This document shows, piece by piece, positions 16,903 through 26,100 of a stretch of 64,000 bases of DNA. Every line of letters begins with the position of its first letter. Positions within the stretch are counted from its first letter, which is position 1. Location: NCBI RefSeq assembly GCF_017515565.1, contig NZ_JAFWFN010000022.1, forward strand, positions 62,001-126,000, written 5' to 3'. Source of the DNA: Halomonas sp. (GTDB lineage: Bacteria > Pseudomonadota > Gammaproteobacteria > Pseudomonadales > Halomonadaceae). The notes below the pieces were generated by a model. It searched no databases, was not told the DNA's origin, and worked only from the letters and a program-made list of their open reading frames with translations. The position numbers were made by a program, and so were the translations under genes.

Positions 16903-19076
16903 TGGTCACGCTCCACAATAATTCGGGCATCAACAATCGCATAGCCGGTGGCATGGCTTTCCGGGTAAGCAATTACCGGGTTCAAGTCTAGTTCGTGGAT
17001 ACTAGGGTACGCCTCCACCAAACGGGAAATTTGTACCAGCAGCGAGACCAACGCCTGCTTGTCGACACCCGCTGCGCCGCGCACCCCGGCCAGTACTTTT
17101 TGCGCTTTGATCTGGTTAACCATGGATTCTGCATCAGCGTGGCTAAGCGGCAACGCGCGAAACGCTACATCTTCTAATACTTCGACAAAAATACCGCCCA
17201 GACCAAACATCATGACCGGGCCAAAGATCGGATCTCGAAGCATGCCAACAATCACCTCCACGCCCTTCTCTACCATTGGGGTTACCAATACCCCTTCAAT
17301 TTCGGCACTAGGGTCATAGGCGTGGGCACTCTCAAGAATCGCCTGGTAAGCCTCGCGAAGCGCCGTCTCACCCACGAGGTTTAGCTTTACCCCGCCCGCA
17401 TCTGATTTATGCAGGATATCTTTCGAAACCACCTTCATAGCAAGCGGTTTATCGCCAAAGTGGCGGGCGATTTCGCCAAGCTCGTCAACGCTTTTTGCTA
17501 GCGGCTCATCAGGTACCGCAATACCGTGCTCGGCCAGCAGTGCCTTGGCTTCAAACTCGAGCAAGTCCCGCCCTTCAGCTCGGGCTGTTTTAAACATAGC
17601 TTGCCCGGCTGCTGAAGGCTGTACTGGCTCGGCAGTGACACGCACAGCTTGGCCAGCAAGATACTCGCCTCGCTCGCCCAAGGCAGAAAGCACACGAACT
17701 GCATGTTCAATGGAGGCGTATACCGGCAAGCCTGCTTCATGCAGCCGCCGAAGCGCAGGTGGCTTAATCGGCGCATAGAGGCTGTAAATGACGAGCGGTT
17801 TTTGATTGGCGTTGGCGAGTTCTACCATGGCTTCGGCGCCGCGCATTTCATCACCGAGTAAGGACTCAGCAAAACGCATGCTATAGCCGCCAAACATACC
17901 CACCAAAAACACGCTATCAACGCCCTCGTCCGCCATAACGATTTCAATACAGCGGGCCAGCAGTGACGGGTTGGCATCTGAGGAGCCAGCAACATCGACC
18001 GGGTTCACGGTAGATGCCTGGGGCAGCAACACGCCTCGTAACGCAGTACGAGTAACGTCGGAGAGCTCTGCTAGCTGTAATCCAGCCTCTGCCAGGCGGT
18101 CGGCAGCAATGGTGGCCTGGCCGCCGCCATCAGAAATTACCGCAACGCGCTTACCGGGGGCTTTTTGCAGCCGCCCTAGCCCTTCAGCTACGGGCAAAAT
18201 TTCATCCGAGTACTGCACCACGCTAACACCCGCTTGGCGCAGCAGATCAACGGTCATCTGGTAGCTACCCGCGAGTGCCCCAGTATGCGAACTAGCCGCT
18301 TTCTGGCCTTGTTCGGTGGCGCCAGACTTGTACACCACCACGGGTTTCATGGCGGTCACATCCCTGGCAACGTCTAAAAACTTGCGGCCATCACGAAAGC
18401 CTTCCACGTACAGCGTGGCCACCCGGGTATGCTCATCTTCCCCCAGGTAGCGCAGGTAGTCGTTAAACCCTATATCGCTTTGGTTGCCAGGACCAATATA
18501 GGTGCTAAACCCCACCTGGCCGTTGTGCTGCGCTTCAAGTGCGAGCGAAAGCAGCATATTGCCCGACTGCGACACAATCCCGATATCGCCAGGGGTGACG
18601 TTATCCAGCGCCAGCAAATTAATGTGGTGGTGAAGGTTAAACATACCTGAGGTATTGGGCCCGATAATCCGCACACCGTGGGCACGGGCTGCCTCCATCA
18701 TTTCAGCTTCCAGCGCCGCGCCCGCCTCGCCAGTTTCACCAAAGCCGCTGGCGAGAATGACCGCCCCTTTTACGCCTCGGCGGCCACACTCGGCGATGAG
18801 CGCAGGCACCGTGGCGGCGGGGGTACACAGCAGCGCCAGCTCAGGATTGCCCGGCACCTCACTGATAGAGGGCCACGCTTTCACGCCTAAAATAGTGTCA
18901 GCTTTAGGGTTAACGGGGTAAATAGCGCCGCGATAGCCACCTTTTACCAGCCCCACCATGGCTTTATAACCGCGCTTGGTGGGGTCAGCAGAGGCGCCGA
19001 CAACGGCAATGCCGGTGGGTGCCAAAATAGCGTGTAACGGGCTGCGTAACGGAAGATTGCCTTCAATGGTGTTCAT
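16899..19076 (-). CDS. NDP-forming acyl-CoA synthetase, fused alpha-beta (acetate-CoA ligase family)
   Basis: 725 residues. The N-terminal CoA-binding domain begins AVVGASADPTKRGYK. Two succinyl-CoA-ligase-like flavodoxin domains follow, with the phospho-histidine motif SSHTGALAGS near residue 265. The C-terminal part is an ATP-grasp domain with MKVVSKDILHKSDAGGVKL. Enzymes of this type make acyl-CoA from acid, CoA and ATP or GTP with release of NDP and phosphate. It sits between two crotonase genes, so the operon probably activates and then modifies an unsaturated or hydroxy acid. The substrate is unknown. Confidence 0.85.
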   Translation of the reverse strand: MNTIEGNLPLRSPLHAILAPTGIAVVGASADPTKRGYKAMVGLVKGGYRGAIYPVNPKADTILGVKAWPSISEVPGNPELALLCTPAATVPALIAECGRRGVKGAVILASGFGETGEAGAALEAEMMEAARAHGVRIIGPNTSGMFNLHHHINLLALDNVTPGDIGIVSQSGNMLLSLALEAQHNGQVGFSTYIGPGNQSDIGFNDYLRYLGEDEHTRVATLYVEGFRDGRKFLDVARDVTAMKPVVVYKSGATEQGQKAASSHTGALAGSYQMTVDLLRQAGVSVVQYSDEILPVAEGLGRLQKAPGKRVAVISDGGGQATIAADRLAEAGLQLAELSDVTRTALRGVLLPQASTVNPVDVAGSSDANPSLLARCIEIVMADEGVDSVFLVGMFGGYSMRFAESLLGDEMRGAEAMVELANANQKPLVIYSLYAPIKPPALRRLHEAGLPVYASIEHAVRVLSALGERGEYLAGQAVRVTAEPVQPSAAGQAMFKTARAEGRDLLEFEAKALLAEHGIAVPDEPLAKSVDELGEIARHFGDKPLAMKVVSKDILHKSDAGGVKLNLVGETALREAYQAILESAHAYDPSAEIEGVLVTPMVEKGVEVIVGMLRDPIFGPVMMFGLGGIFVEVLEDVAFRALPLSHADAESMVNQIKAQKVLAGVRGAAGVDKQALVSLLVQISRLVEAYPSIHELDLNPVIAYPESHATGYAIVDARIIVERDQ

Positions 19077-19112
19077 GGTGTTGCCTGTCTAAAAAAAGAA
19101 AAAGAGGACGAA

Positions 19113-19922
19113 CTACTTACCTTGGAAGTTCGGCGCGCGCCGCTCGGCAAACGCATCGACGCCCTCTTGCCAATCCTCGGTGGTAGAACAGGTAAACACC
19201 GCGTCTAATTCCTGCTGTAGCTGGCTCTCTAGGCTGGTGTGGCCACCACGGTTGACCAAAGGCTTTAACATGGCCATGGAAATAGGCGCCTGGTTGGCAA
19301 GCTTTTCCGCTAACGCCAACGCTTCTTCGCGCAAATTTTCCTGGGAGTGGCTGGCTAGCGCCAGACCAATGGCAGCAGCCTCTACCCCAGTCATCTTTTC
19401 ACCTAAATAGAGCAGCCGCCGAGCCTGGGTTAGCCCTACCAGTTGAGGCAAGAGCTTGGAGACCCCGCCCCCTACACAAGTGCCGATGCTGGTTTCCGGG
19501 AAGCCAAGCTGGGCATCGTTTGCCATCACGATAAAATCGCAGGACACCGCCATTTCTGCCCCGGCGCCTAAGGCATAACCGTTCACTGCAGCGACCACGG
19601 GCTTGTTAAGCTTAATGATTGCCTCGCACACGTCGTTGCCTAGCTGTAAATACGCATGACGCTGGAAAAGCGTGCGTGCTGCACCGCCGTGGGCCTTCAT
19701 GTCGGCTCCAACGCAGAATGCCCGCCCTTCACCGGTCAGCACTACCGCCCTTACATCGGGGGTTTGGGCAGCGTACTGCAGCACGTCTAATAGCTCACGG
19801 TAGAGCGCTTCGATCACTGCGTTAAGCCGCTCTGGGCGATTAAAGCGCACTTCCAATACACGGTTTTGCTGTGTAACCAGCAACGTTTCATAACAAGGCA
19901 GTGAACTGGCAACGGGGGACAT
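19113..19922 (-). CDS. Enoyl-CoA hydratase/isomerase family protein
   Basis: 269 residues from the ATG at 19922. This start has a good ribosome site (AGAGG); a longer frame upstream would run into the operator region. The oxyanion loop is GEGRAFCVGADM. NGYALGAGAEMAVSCD carries the first catalytic Glu and FPETSIG the second, so unlike its operon partner it keeps both acid residues of true enoyl-CoA hydratases. It is the first gene of the three-gene operon, 36 bases before the acyl-CoA synthetase. Confidence 0.85.
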   Translation of the reverse strand: MSPVASSLPCYETLLVTQQNRVLEVRFNRPERLNAVIEALYRELLDVLQYAAQTPDVRAVVLTGEGRAFCVGADMKAHGGAARTLFQRHAYLQLGNDVCEAIIKLNKPVVAAVNGYALGAGAEMAVSCDFIVMANDAQLGFPETSIGTCVGGGVSKLLPQLVGLTQARRLLYLGEKMTGVEAAAIGLALASHSQENLREEALALAEKLANQAPISMAMLKPLVNRGGHTSLESQLQQELDAVFTCSTTEDWQEGVDAFAERRAPNFQGK

Positions 19923-19955
19923 CGTATTTAAACCTCTAAGGACTGAGCGCCAAAA

Positions 19956-20002
19956 AGAAACAAACGTTTCTATATTTAAAAAATAGAGAAACACACGTTT
20001 TG
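19956..20002. promoter_or_regulatory. Paired operator-like inverted repeats in the divergent promoter
   Basis: AGAAACAAACGTTTCT (19956-19971) is an inverted repeat with 6-bp arms. A second, partial copy AGAAACACACGTTTTG occupies 19987-20002. The copies are 31 bases apart, about three helical turns, and on the same face. They lie between the crotonase operon and the RpiR-type regulator gene, so binding by that regulator is likely but inferred. Confidence 0.6.
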
Positions 20003-20098
20003 CTAACGATAGTCCATATCGTGCAAATCAGTCAACACAGGCGTTTCAAAAACATTTATTATTGGCACATTCGTTTTGCATCGTACCGGGAGCACACC

Positions 20099-21028
20099 AT
20101 GCCTGACCCCCACCACCCACATCCAACGGGCTTGGACGACATTAATCAGCGGCTTGCTGAAGGCTACCCCGCACTAAGCCCCCAGCTAAAACGCGCGGCC
20201 AGCTATGTGCTGGAAAACCCCATGGGCATCGCCTTTCAATCAATCCGCAAAACCGCCGCGGCCGCGGCCGTCACGCCATCAACGCTGGTTCGCCTAGCCA
20301 AACGGTTAAACTTTGAAAGTTATGAGCAGTTTCGAGACGTGTTTCAGTCCGCCGTTCAGGCAGCACCGGTTGAACTAAGCGGGCGGGCAAGCAAGCTAAA
20401 ACATCAGGCTAACCAGCCTGAAGATGCGCTATTTGTTGAGGTAGGTGATGCCGCCTTCGATAACATTGGCCGGCTATTTACGGCTGATAATCAAACACGC
20501 GTAAAAGATGCCGCCCAGCGAATCCTGGCCGCTCGTAGGGTCGCAGTCGTCGGTTTTAGGGATACGTTTGCCTGCGCCTATCACTTTGCCTACGTAGGGC
20601 GAATTGCCATGCCGGACGTGTCGTTAATCCGAGGGTTAGAAGGCGGCTTGCTCACCGAACTGGATCATTTCAATGAGCAAGACATAGTGGTAGCGTTTGG
20701 CTTCGAGCCCTACTGCGCAGAAACAGTAAAAGCACTGGAAGTAACGCGCGCTAACGGCGTACAGGCCATCGTAATTACCGATACGCTGCGCTCACCCCTG
20801 GTACCCGGGGCCAGCGTTACCTTTACCGTTGCCAACGCCACGCCGCATTTTTTCCCCTCGATCCTCTCAGCGATTACCTTAAGCGAGGCGATATTGGCAG
20901 AATGTGTGGCCTTTGGCCCGGATCAACTGGTTGATAACGTCGCCAGCTTTGAAAGCCGAATGCGCAAAATGGGGCTTACGTGGAAGTGGAATAACGGGGT
21001 AATAACCCCAGGGCACCCGCTCCAATAA
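20099..21028 (+). CDS. MurR/RpiR-family transcriptional regulator
   Basis: 309 residues from the ATG at 20099, preceded by GGGAG. The longer upstream frame has poor codons and no ribosome site. The N-terminal RpiR helix-turn-helix spans about residues 15-95 (SIRKTAAAAAVTPSTLVRLAKRLNF). A SIS sugar-phosphate-binding-like domain follows (AARRVAVVGFRDTFACAYHFAY to about 270). It is divergent from the crotonase/acyl-CoA synthetase operon and probably controls it. In such acyl-CoA loci the SIS domain may bind a CoA- or acid-type ligand instead of a sugar phosphate. Confidence 0.85.
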   Translation: MPDPHHPHPTGLDDINQRLAEGYPALSPQLKRAASYVLENPMGIAFQSIRKTAAAAAVTPSTLVRLAKRLNFESYEQFRDVFQSAVQAAPVELSGRASKLKHQANQPEDALFVEVGDAAFDNIGRLFTADNQTRVKDAAQRILAARRVAVVGFRDTFACAYHFAYVGRIAMPDVSLIRGLEGGLLTELDHFNEQDIVVAFGFEPYCAETVKALEVTRANGVQAIVITDTLRSPLVPGASVTFTVANATPHFFPSILSAITLSEAILAECVAFGPDQLVDNVASFESRMRKMGLTWKWNNGVITPGHPLQ

Positions 21029-21075
21029 GAAGCAGGTGCCGCTGAGTGCTAGGAGAGAATGTCCATAGTGAACGA

Positions 21076-22053
21076 TTAGGGCAGCAGGATGGTTGAACCG
21101 GTCGTTTTACGGCTCTGCAGCGCATCTTGCGCTTTACCCGCATCCTGCAACGAATAGCGGTTGGCAACGTCAATGTTAAGCTTGCCGCTCTCAATCATGG
21201 CGAAGAAGTCTTCGCACATCATCTCTAGGCGTTCGCGGGTATCGGCGTAGCCATTCAGGCTCGGTCTTGTCACAAACAGCGCGCCTTTTTGGTTAAGAAT
21301 GCCAATATTCACGCCATCGACAGGGCCAGACGCATTACCAAAGCTCACCATCAGTGCGCGGGGTTTTAAACAGTCCAGCGACATTTCCCAGGTATCTTTA
21401 CCTACAGAGTCATAGACCACGTCGCACATTTCGCCGTTAGTCAGCTCCCGCACCCGCTCCACGACGTTCTCTTCGGTGTAGTTAATCGTCGCCCAGGCGC
21501 CGTTCGCCATAGCGAGATCAGCTTTCTCTTGAGAGCTCACGGTGCCGATTAGCTTAACGCCTAACGCTTTAGCCCACTGACAGGCAATGGAGCCAACGCC
21601 CCCTGCCGCCGCGTGGAACAAAATGGTTTCACCGCCTTTGAGCTCATAGGTTTGGCGAAGTAAATACTGCACGGTTAAGCCTTTCAGCATGCTGGCGGCG
21701 GCAGTCTCAAAATCAATAAAGTCCGGTAGCTTGATCACTTTAGCAGCAGGCAGCGTATGTACCTCAGCGTAGGCGCCCAGCGGGCCTTGGGCATAGGCAA
21801 CTCGGTCGCCCGCTTTCAGGTGAGTCACACCTTCGCCTACCGCGTCTACCACGCCCGCACCTTCAGTGCCTAAGCCTGAGGGCATAGACGGCGCGGGATA
21901 CAGCCCGGTGCGAAAGTAGATATCAATAAAGTTAAGCCCTACTGCCTTGTTGGCAATACGTACCTCACCGGCACCAGGCGCTGCGGGTTCAATATCTACC
22001 CACTCCAACACCTCTGAACCACCGGTTTTTGAAAACTCAATGCGCTTAGTCAT
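21076..22053 (-). CDS. qorA: Zinc-independent quinone oxidoreductase (medium-chain dehydrogenase/reductase), QorA-like
   Basis: 325 residues from the ATG at 22053. The ATG at 22059 is only 2 bases from the AAGGAG ribosome site, so the inner one is preferred. It begins with KRIEFSKTGGSEVLEW, and the NADPH-binding loop is HAAAGGVGSIACQWAKALG near residue 150. Family positions NFIDIYFRTGLYP and GTEGAGVV are present and the zinc-ligand cysteines are absent. It catalyses NADPH-dependent reduction of quinones or alkenals in the cytoplasm. It is convergent with the RpiR gene. Confidence 0.85.
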   Translation of the reverse strand: MTKRIEFSKTGGSEVLEWVDIEPAAPGAGEVRIANKAVGLNFIDIYFRTGLYPAPSMPSGLGTEGAGVVDAVGEGVTHLKAGDRVAYAQGPLGAYAEVHTLPAAKVIKLPDFIDFETAAASMLKGLTVQYLLRQTYELKGGETILFHAAAGGVGSIACQWAKALGVKLIGTVSSQEKADLAMANGAWATINYTEENVVERVRELTNGEMCDVVYDSVGKDTWEMSLDCLKPRALMVSFGNASGPVDGVNIGILNQKGALFVTRPSLNGYADTRERLEMMCEDFFAMIESGKLNIDVANRYSLQDAGKAQDALQSRKTTGSTILLP

Positions 22054-22212
22054 ACTCATAGCTCCTTTTTATTAGTTGGCCGTACCTTGTGTCGCTATCC
22101 AACCGCGTCACAACCGATAAATCAAGCAATAGCCCATCTGCGGCGACACATCCGTGTCATGCAGCCATGCTAAACTTCGCTACCTAATCGGTCACTTTTA
22201 GAAGGCTGTTGT

Positions 22213-22980
22213 ATGACGCATCCCACAATCAACTTGCCCACCCTTATTGCCCACCGTGGCTATTCAGCCGCGGCGCCAGAAAACACCTTAACGGCGGTTC
22301 GTGCCGCCTATGATGCAGGCGCCACCTGGGTAGAATTGGATGTTCAACTGCTTGGCGATGGTGCGCCGGTTATTTGGCACGATAGCGATGTTAGCCGCTG
22401 CTCCGACGGGCGTGGAGAGCTTGCTACCATGACCTGGCAGCAGGCCCAGCGCTTAGACGTGGGCAGTTGGTTTGGCGATGGTTTTTCAGGGGAGAAAATG
22501 GCAAGTCTAGAGGCGATGCTTGCGCTGCTTAATGAGCTAAATATGGGGGTGAATTTAGAGATTAAGGTCAATAAAGGCCGCGATCCCATCGCCCTCGTCG
22601 ACACCGTAATGCCAAGTGTATTGGCGGCGTTACCCGCCGAGCGATTAATCGTCTCATCATTTGATGCCGCCGCCCTTGCCCACTGCCGTCGTTTCGCGCC
22701 TAAAGAAGCGCTTGCGCTTGGAGTGCTATTCGGTAGCACGCCCAAAGAGTGGCGCGCCCCATGCGAAGCGGTAGAAGCCTTTAGCATTCATGCGCATTGG
22801 CCGCATTTAAAGCGCCCCCAGGCCGACGCCATGCGAGAAAATGGCTATCAGATTTTGTGCTATACACCCAACGACCCCAGTGCTTTTGATAGCCGCTGGG
22901 CGTGGGGTGTCGCCAGCGCTATTACCGATGAACCCGCCGCCTTCCAGCGCTACCTTAATAACAGACGCCAGCACGGCTAA
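22213..22980 (+). CDS. ugpQ: Cytoplasmic glycerophosphodiester phosphodiesterase (UgpQ type)
   Basis: 255 residues without a signal peptide. The GDPD motifs [21 protein letters not shown] and WHDSDVSR carry the catalytic histidines and the metal-binding Glu and Asp. EIKVNKG follows. It hydrolyses glycerophosphodiesters to glycerol 3-phosphate plus alcohol, which would feed the nearby GlpD route. An AGAAGG ribosome site is 7 bases before the ATG. nfo follows after 8 bases. Confidence 0.88.
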   Translation: MTHPTINLPTLIAHRGYSAAAPENTLTAVRAAYDAGATWVELDVQLLGDGAPVIWHDSDVSRCSDGRGELATMTWQQAQRLDVGSWFGDGFSGEKMASLEAMLALLNELNMGVNLEIKVNKGRDPIALVDTVMPSVLAALPAERLIVSSFDAAALAHCRRFAPKEALALGVLFGSTPKEWRAPCEAVEAFSIHAHWPHLKRPQADAMRENGYQILCYTPNDPSAFDSRWAWGVASAITDEPAAFQRYLNNRRQHG

Positions 22981-22988
22981 GGAAAACG

Positions 22989-23849
22989 ATGAAATACCTA
23001 GGCGCCCACGTCAGTGCCGCAGGCGGTGCTGACCAAGCCGTTACCCGCGCCGTGGAAATCGGTGCAACGGCGTTTGCTCTGTTCACTAAAAATCAGCGTC
23101 AGTGGAAAGGCAAACCGCTTACCGACGAAGCCATTTTGGCGTTTAAGCAAGCCTGTAAAAAGCACGGCTTTGGCCCCGAGCAAATTTTGCCCCACGATAG
23201 CTACCTGATTAACCTTGGCCACCCGGAAGCCGAGGGGCTGGAAAAATCCCGCGCTGCGTTTTTAGACGAAATGCAGCGCTGCGAGCAGTTGGGCCTCACG
23301 CTGCTCAATTTTCACCCCGGCAGCCATTTAAATAAGATCAGCGAATCCGATTGCCTCAAGCGGATTGCCGAGTCGCTCAACGAAGCGCTGAGCCACACTC
23401 AAGGCGTAACAGCAGTCATCGAGAACACCGCAGGCCAAGGCACTAACCTTGGATGGCGGTTTGAGCATCTGGCGGAAATCATCGAACACGTCGATGATAA
23501 AACCCGCGTTGGCGTCTGTATTGATACCTGCCACGCCTTCGCTGCGGGGTATGACTTACGCACCGCCGACGCCACCCACGATACGCTGAATGAGCTTGGC
23601 AACGTGGTGGGCTTTGAGTTTTTGCGGGGCATGCACCTTAACGATGCCAAAAGCGCCTTTGCCAGCCGCGTTGACCGCCACCACAGCCTGGGGAAAGGCA
23701 ATATCGGATTAGATGCGTTTACCACTATCATGCAGGATGCACGCATTAGCGGCATTCCCATGATCTTAGAAACTATAGAGCCCGAGATTTGGGCCGAAGA
23801 GCTTAACTGGCTGCGAGCTCAGGCGCCGGAAGCCGCCCCTGGTAGATAG
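22989..23849 (+). CDS. nfo: Endonuclease IV (AP endonuclease)
   Basis: 286 residues, normal length. The motif ladder is [69 protein letters not shown] and ILETIEP. Together these supply the three-zinc active site of the AP endonuclease 2 family. It cuts DNA at abasic sites in base excision repair. It is probably co-transcribed with ugpQ. Its last 31 bases overlap the end of the convergent XRE-cupin gene. Confidence 0.95.
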   Translation: MKYLGAHVSAAGGADQAVTRAVEIGATAFALFTKNQRQWKGKPLTDEAILAFKQACKKHGFGPEQILPHDSYLINLGHPEAEGLEKSRAAFLDEMQRCEQLGLTLLNFHPGSHLNKISESDCLKRIAESLNEALSHTQGVTAVIENTAGQGTNLGWRFEHLAEIIEHVDDKTRVGVCIDTCHAFAAGYDLRTADATHDTLNELGNVVGFEFLRGMHLNDAKSAFASRVDRHHSLGKGNIGLDAFTTIMQDARISGIPMILETIEPEIWAEELNWLRAQAPEAAPGR

Positions 23850-24406
23850 TGAATAACATCGTGAAAGCGTAGCCGCCTGGCGGTGTTATTACGCATGGCG
23901 TGGGGCCTGTCGGCAAAAAAGCGCAGCCCCTCGCCAGCTCGAAGGGTTTGCCAGCGCTCATCAATGCGCAGCTCCATTTCTCCTTCTACCACGACGATGT
24001 GTTCCACGACCCCACTGGCGTGGGCCGATGACTCACTTATTGCTCCGGGTGCTAGCTCAATCATAAACATTTCAAAGCCCAGCAGCGGATCGTAAGGGAA
24101 CAGCAACCGCGCCTGCATTCCCACGCTATCCTCCCCCCATACCGACTCCCAACCATCCCGATGCAGCTCCCCCAGCGCGGGCTTGTCGCCATCAAATAAC
24201 CTAGAAAACGAGACTTTAAAACCGCTGGCAATTTTCCAGAGGGTAGACACCGTCGGGCTAGATTCCCCCCGTTCAATCTGACCCAACATCGCTTTGCTTA
24301 CCCCGGTAGCCCCAGCAGCACGGTCTAGGCTCCAGCCGCGCTCTTTACGAAGCTGTTTAACGGTTCCTGCGATATGTTCAGCAATAGTATGGGGCGCGCT
24401 TGCCAT
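23819..24406 (-). CDS. XRE-family regulator with C-terminal cupin domain
   Basis: 195 residues. The helix-turn-helix is at about 10-65 ([38 protein letters not shown], read in parts). The cupin domain covers about 110-185, with [15 protein letters not shown]. The family includes small-molecule-responsive regulators of amine, sulfur and other catabolic genes. An AAGGAG ribosome site precedes the ATG. It is divergent from the amidase gene, which makes that gene, and possibly benE after it, likely targets. Confidence 0.85.
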   Translation of the reverse strand: MASAPHTIAEHIAGTVKQLRKERGWSLDRAAGATGVSKAMLGQIERGESSPTVSTLWKIASGFKVSFSRLFDGDKPALGELHRDGWESVWGEDSVGMQARLLFPYDPLLGFEMFMIELAPGAISESSAHASGVVEHIVVVEGEMELRIDERWQTLRAGEGLRFFADRPHAMRNNTARRLRFHDVIHYLPGAASGA

Positions 24407-24565
24407 TGGGCTCTCCTTTAATGAGGTTAGTTAGTTTACCGACTCCTTGCCCTTACAGCATGGCCCAATTGGCAACTTAGTTTTCGCCCCCATTTTGCAG
24501 ACTCACGCCTGCTTGCCTAGGCTTACTTGACGATTATTGTATTAACTAAACGCAAGGAGCGATAA

Positions 24566-25984
24566 ATGAGCGATACCGATCTAGGCTTAATGGATGCAGG
24601 CTCGCTAGCCAATCTCTACGAATCCCAGCAGGCCTCACCCTTAGAGGCAACCCGAGCGGCCCTGGGACGCGTTGAGCAGTTTAACGAACAGGTAAACGCT
24701 TACGTGTATGTGGATACTGAGGGCGCTGAAAGCGCTGCCAAGGCTTCGGCAAGGCGCTGGGGGCAAGGCAAACCATTGAGCCCAATCGATGGCGTTCCCA
24801 TTTCCATCAAGGATCTTACCCAGGTAGCGGGCATGCCCTGCCGAGAGGGGTCGCTCACCACCTCAGATGCGCTCTGCGATACCGATGCACCGCCCGCCAG
24901 AATGCTACGAGAAGCAGGCGCAATTATTCTTGGCAAAACCAACACCCCTGAATTTGGCTGGAAGGCAGTCACTGATAACCGGGTCTTTGGCGCTACCGCT
25001 AACCCTTGGGATACGCGTCTGACAGCAGGCGGTTCTTCCGGTGGGGCCGCTGCGGCGGCAGCGTTGAATATGGGCGTGCTCCACCAAGGGGGTGACTCTG
25101 GTGGGTCTATCCGAATTCCCGCAGCATTTACCGGCGTTTTTGGTTTTAAGCCCACATTCGGCTGGACACCCCAATGGCCGCCTTCAAAAGAACCCAGCCT
25201 TTCGCATTTAGGGCCACTTACCCGCTCGGTGAAAGATGCGGTCAGCATGCTCAACGTTATAGGGCGCTACGATTATCGCGACCCCTACGCCACCCGAGGC
25301 CAGCCAGAGTGCTGGGGTGAGGACTTGGATAAAAGCCTGGAAGGTTTGCGTATTGGCTTCTCAAGCGACTTAGGCTATGCCCAAGTTGACCCACAGGTAG
25401 CGACACGGGTGCGAGAAGCTGCCGATAAGCTTGCGGCACTTGGCGCGGAAGTGGTTGAGGTAGATCCGGGGTTCGAATCGCCACTGGATACGTTTCGTAA
25501 GCTATGGTTTACCGCTTCTTTGGAGCAGTGGTCACAAATGAGCAGTGCCCAGCGGGAATTACTTGACCCTGGCTTAGTCGCCAATGCTAAAGAAGCGCAA
25601 AGCTGGTCAGCGGTTGAGTTATTTCGCGCCCTTGCCGACCGTGCCACGCTCACCCAGCGGCTGGAGTATTTTAATCAGCAGTACCACCTATTGATGACCC
25701 CCGCTGTCACTCTTCCTGCGTTTGATATCAATCATGAAGTTCCCCCGGGCAGCAACATGCGCGACTGGGAAGAGTGGGCGGCGTTTAGCTATCCATTTAA
25801 CCTAAGCCAGCAGCCCGCTGCTTCTGTGCCCTGCGGTTTTACCGAACAAGGCTTACCAGTAGGTTTTCAACTAGCAGGCGGTAAATATGATGATAAACGC
25901 GTACTGAGAGCGTGCCACGCCTATATGCAGGCGCATCCGCCTCGCTTTCCTAGCATCCCGAACCCCGCTCACTTCGCCAGCTAG
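24566..25984 (+). CDS. Amidase signature family amidohydrolase
   Basis: 472 residues. The Ser-cisSer-Lys triad is visible: Lys in ISIKDLT near residue 79, and the serines in TAGGSSGGAAAAAA and GGDSGGSIRIPA near 153-177. The family cleaves amides, and some members act in GatA-like complexes. No GatB or GatC gene is near, so this is a stand-alone catabolic amidase. AAGGAG is 7 bases before the ATG. It is divergent from the XRE-cupin regulator and followed by benE; two large palindromes lie between. Confidence 0.85.
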   Translation: MSDTDLGLMDAGSLANLYESQQASPLEATRAALGRVEQFNEQVNAYVYVDTEGAESAAKASARRWGQGKPLSPIDGVPISIKDLTQVAGMPCREGSLTTSDALCDTDAPPARMLREAGAIILGKTNTPEFGWKAVTDNRVFGATANPWDTRLTAGGSSGGAAAAAALNMGVLHQGGDSGGSIRIPAAFTGVFGFKPTFGWTPQWPPSKEPSLSHLGPLTRSVKDAVSMLNVIGRYDYRDPYATRGQPECWGEDLDKSLEGLRIGFSSDLGYAQVDPQVATRVREAADKLAALGAEVVEVDPGFESPLDTFRKLWFTASLEQWSQMSSAQRELLDPGLVANAKEAQSWSAVELFRALADRATLTQRLEYFNQQYHLLMTPAVTLPAFDINHEVPPGSNMRDWEEWAAFSYPFNLSQQPAASVPCGFTEQGLPVGFQLAGGKYDDKRVLRACHAYMQAHPPRFPSIPNPAHFAS

Positions 25985-26017
25985 ACGCACCTAGCCGCTA
26001 TCAAACTTCCAATATCG

Positions 26018-26074
26018 CCATTGTGCGCTATGACGCACAATGGTAGCCTTGCGCTTTGTGCGCTATAGCGCACA
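26018..26074 (+). promoter_or_regulatory. Two operator-like palindromes sharing TGTGCG-N6-CGCACA, upstream of benE
   Basis: Site 1 (26018-26043) has 10-bp arms CCATTGTGCG/CGCACAATGG around six bases. Site 2 (26057-26074) is the perfect 18-bp palindrome TGTGCGCTATAGCGCACA. Their centres are 35 bases apart and site 2 ends 26 bases before the benE ATG. Both share the same core and neither is followed by a T run, so an operator pair is more likely than a terminator. The regulator is not known. Confidence 0.65.
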
Positions 26075-26100
26075 TTTATGAGTGCACGTGAGGTCACCCA

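Noticed and set aside
26018-26043. First palindrome as the amidase terminator
   Set aside because: No T run follows and the same core recurs closer to benE, which favours an operator.
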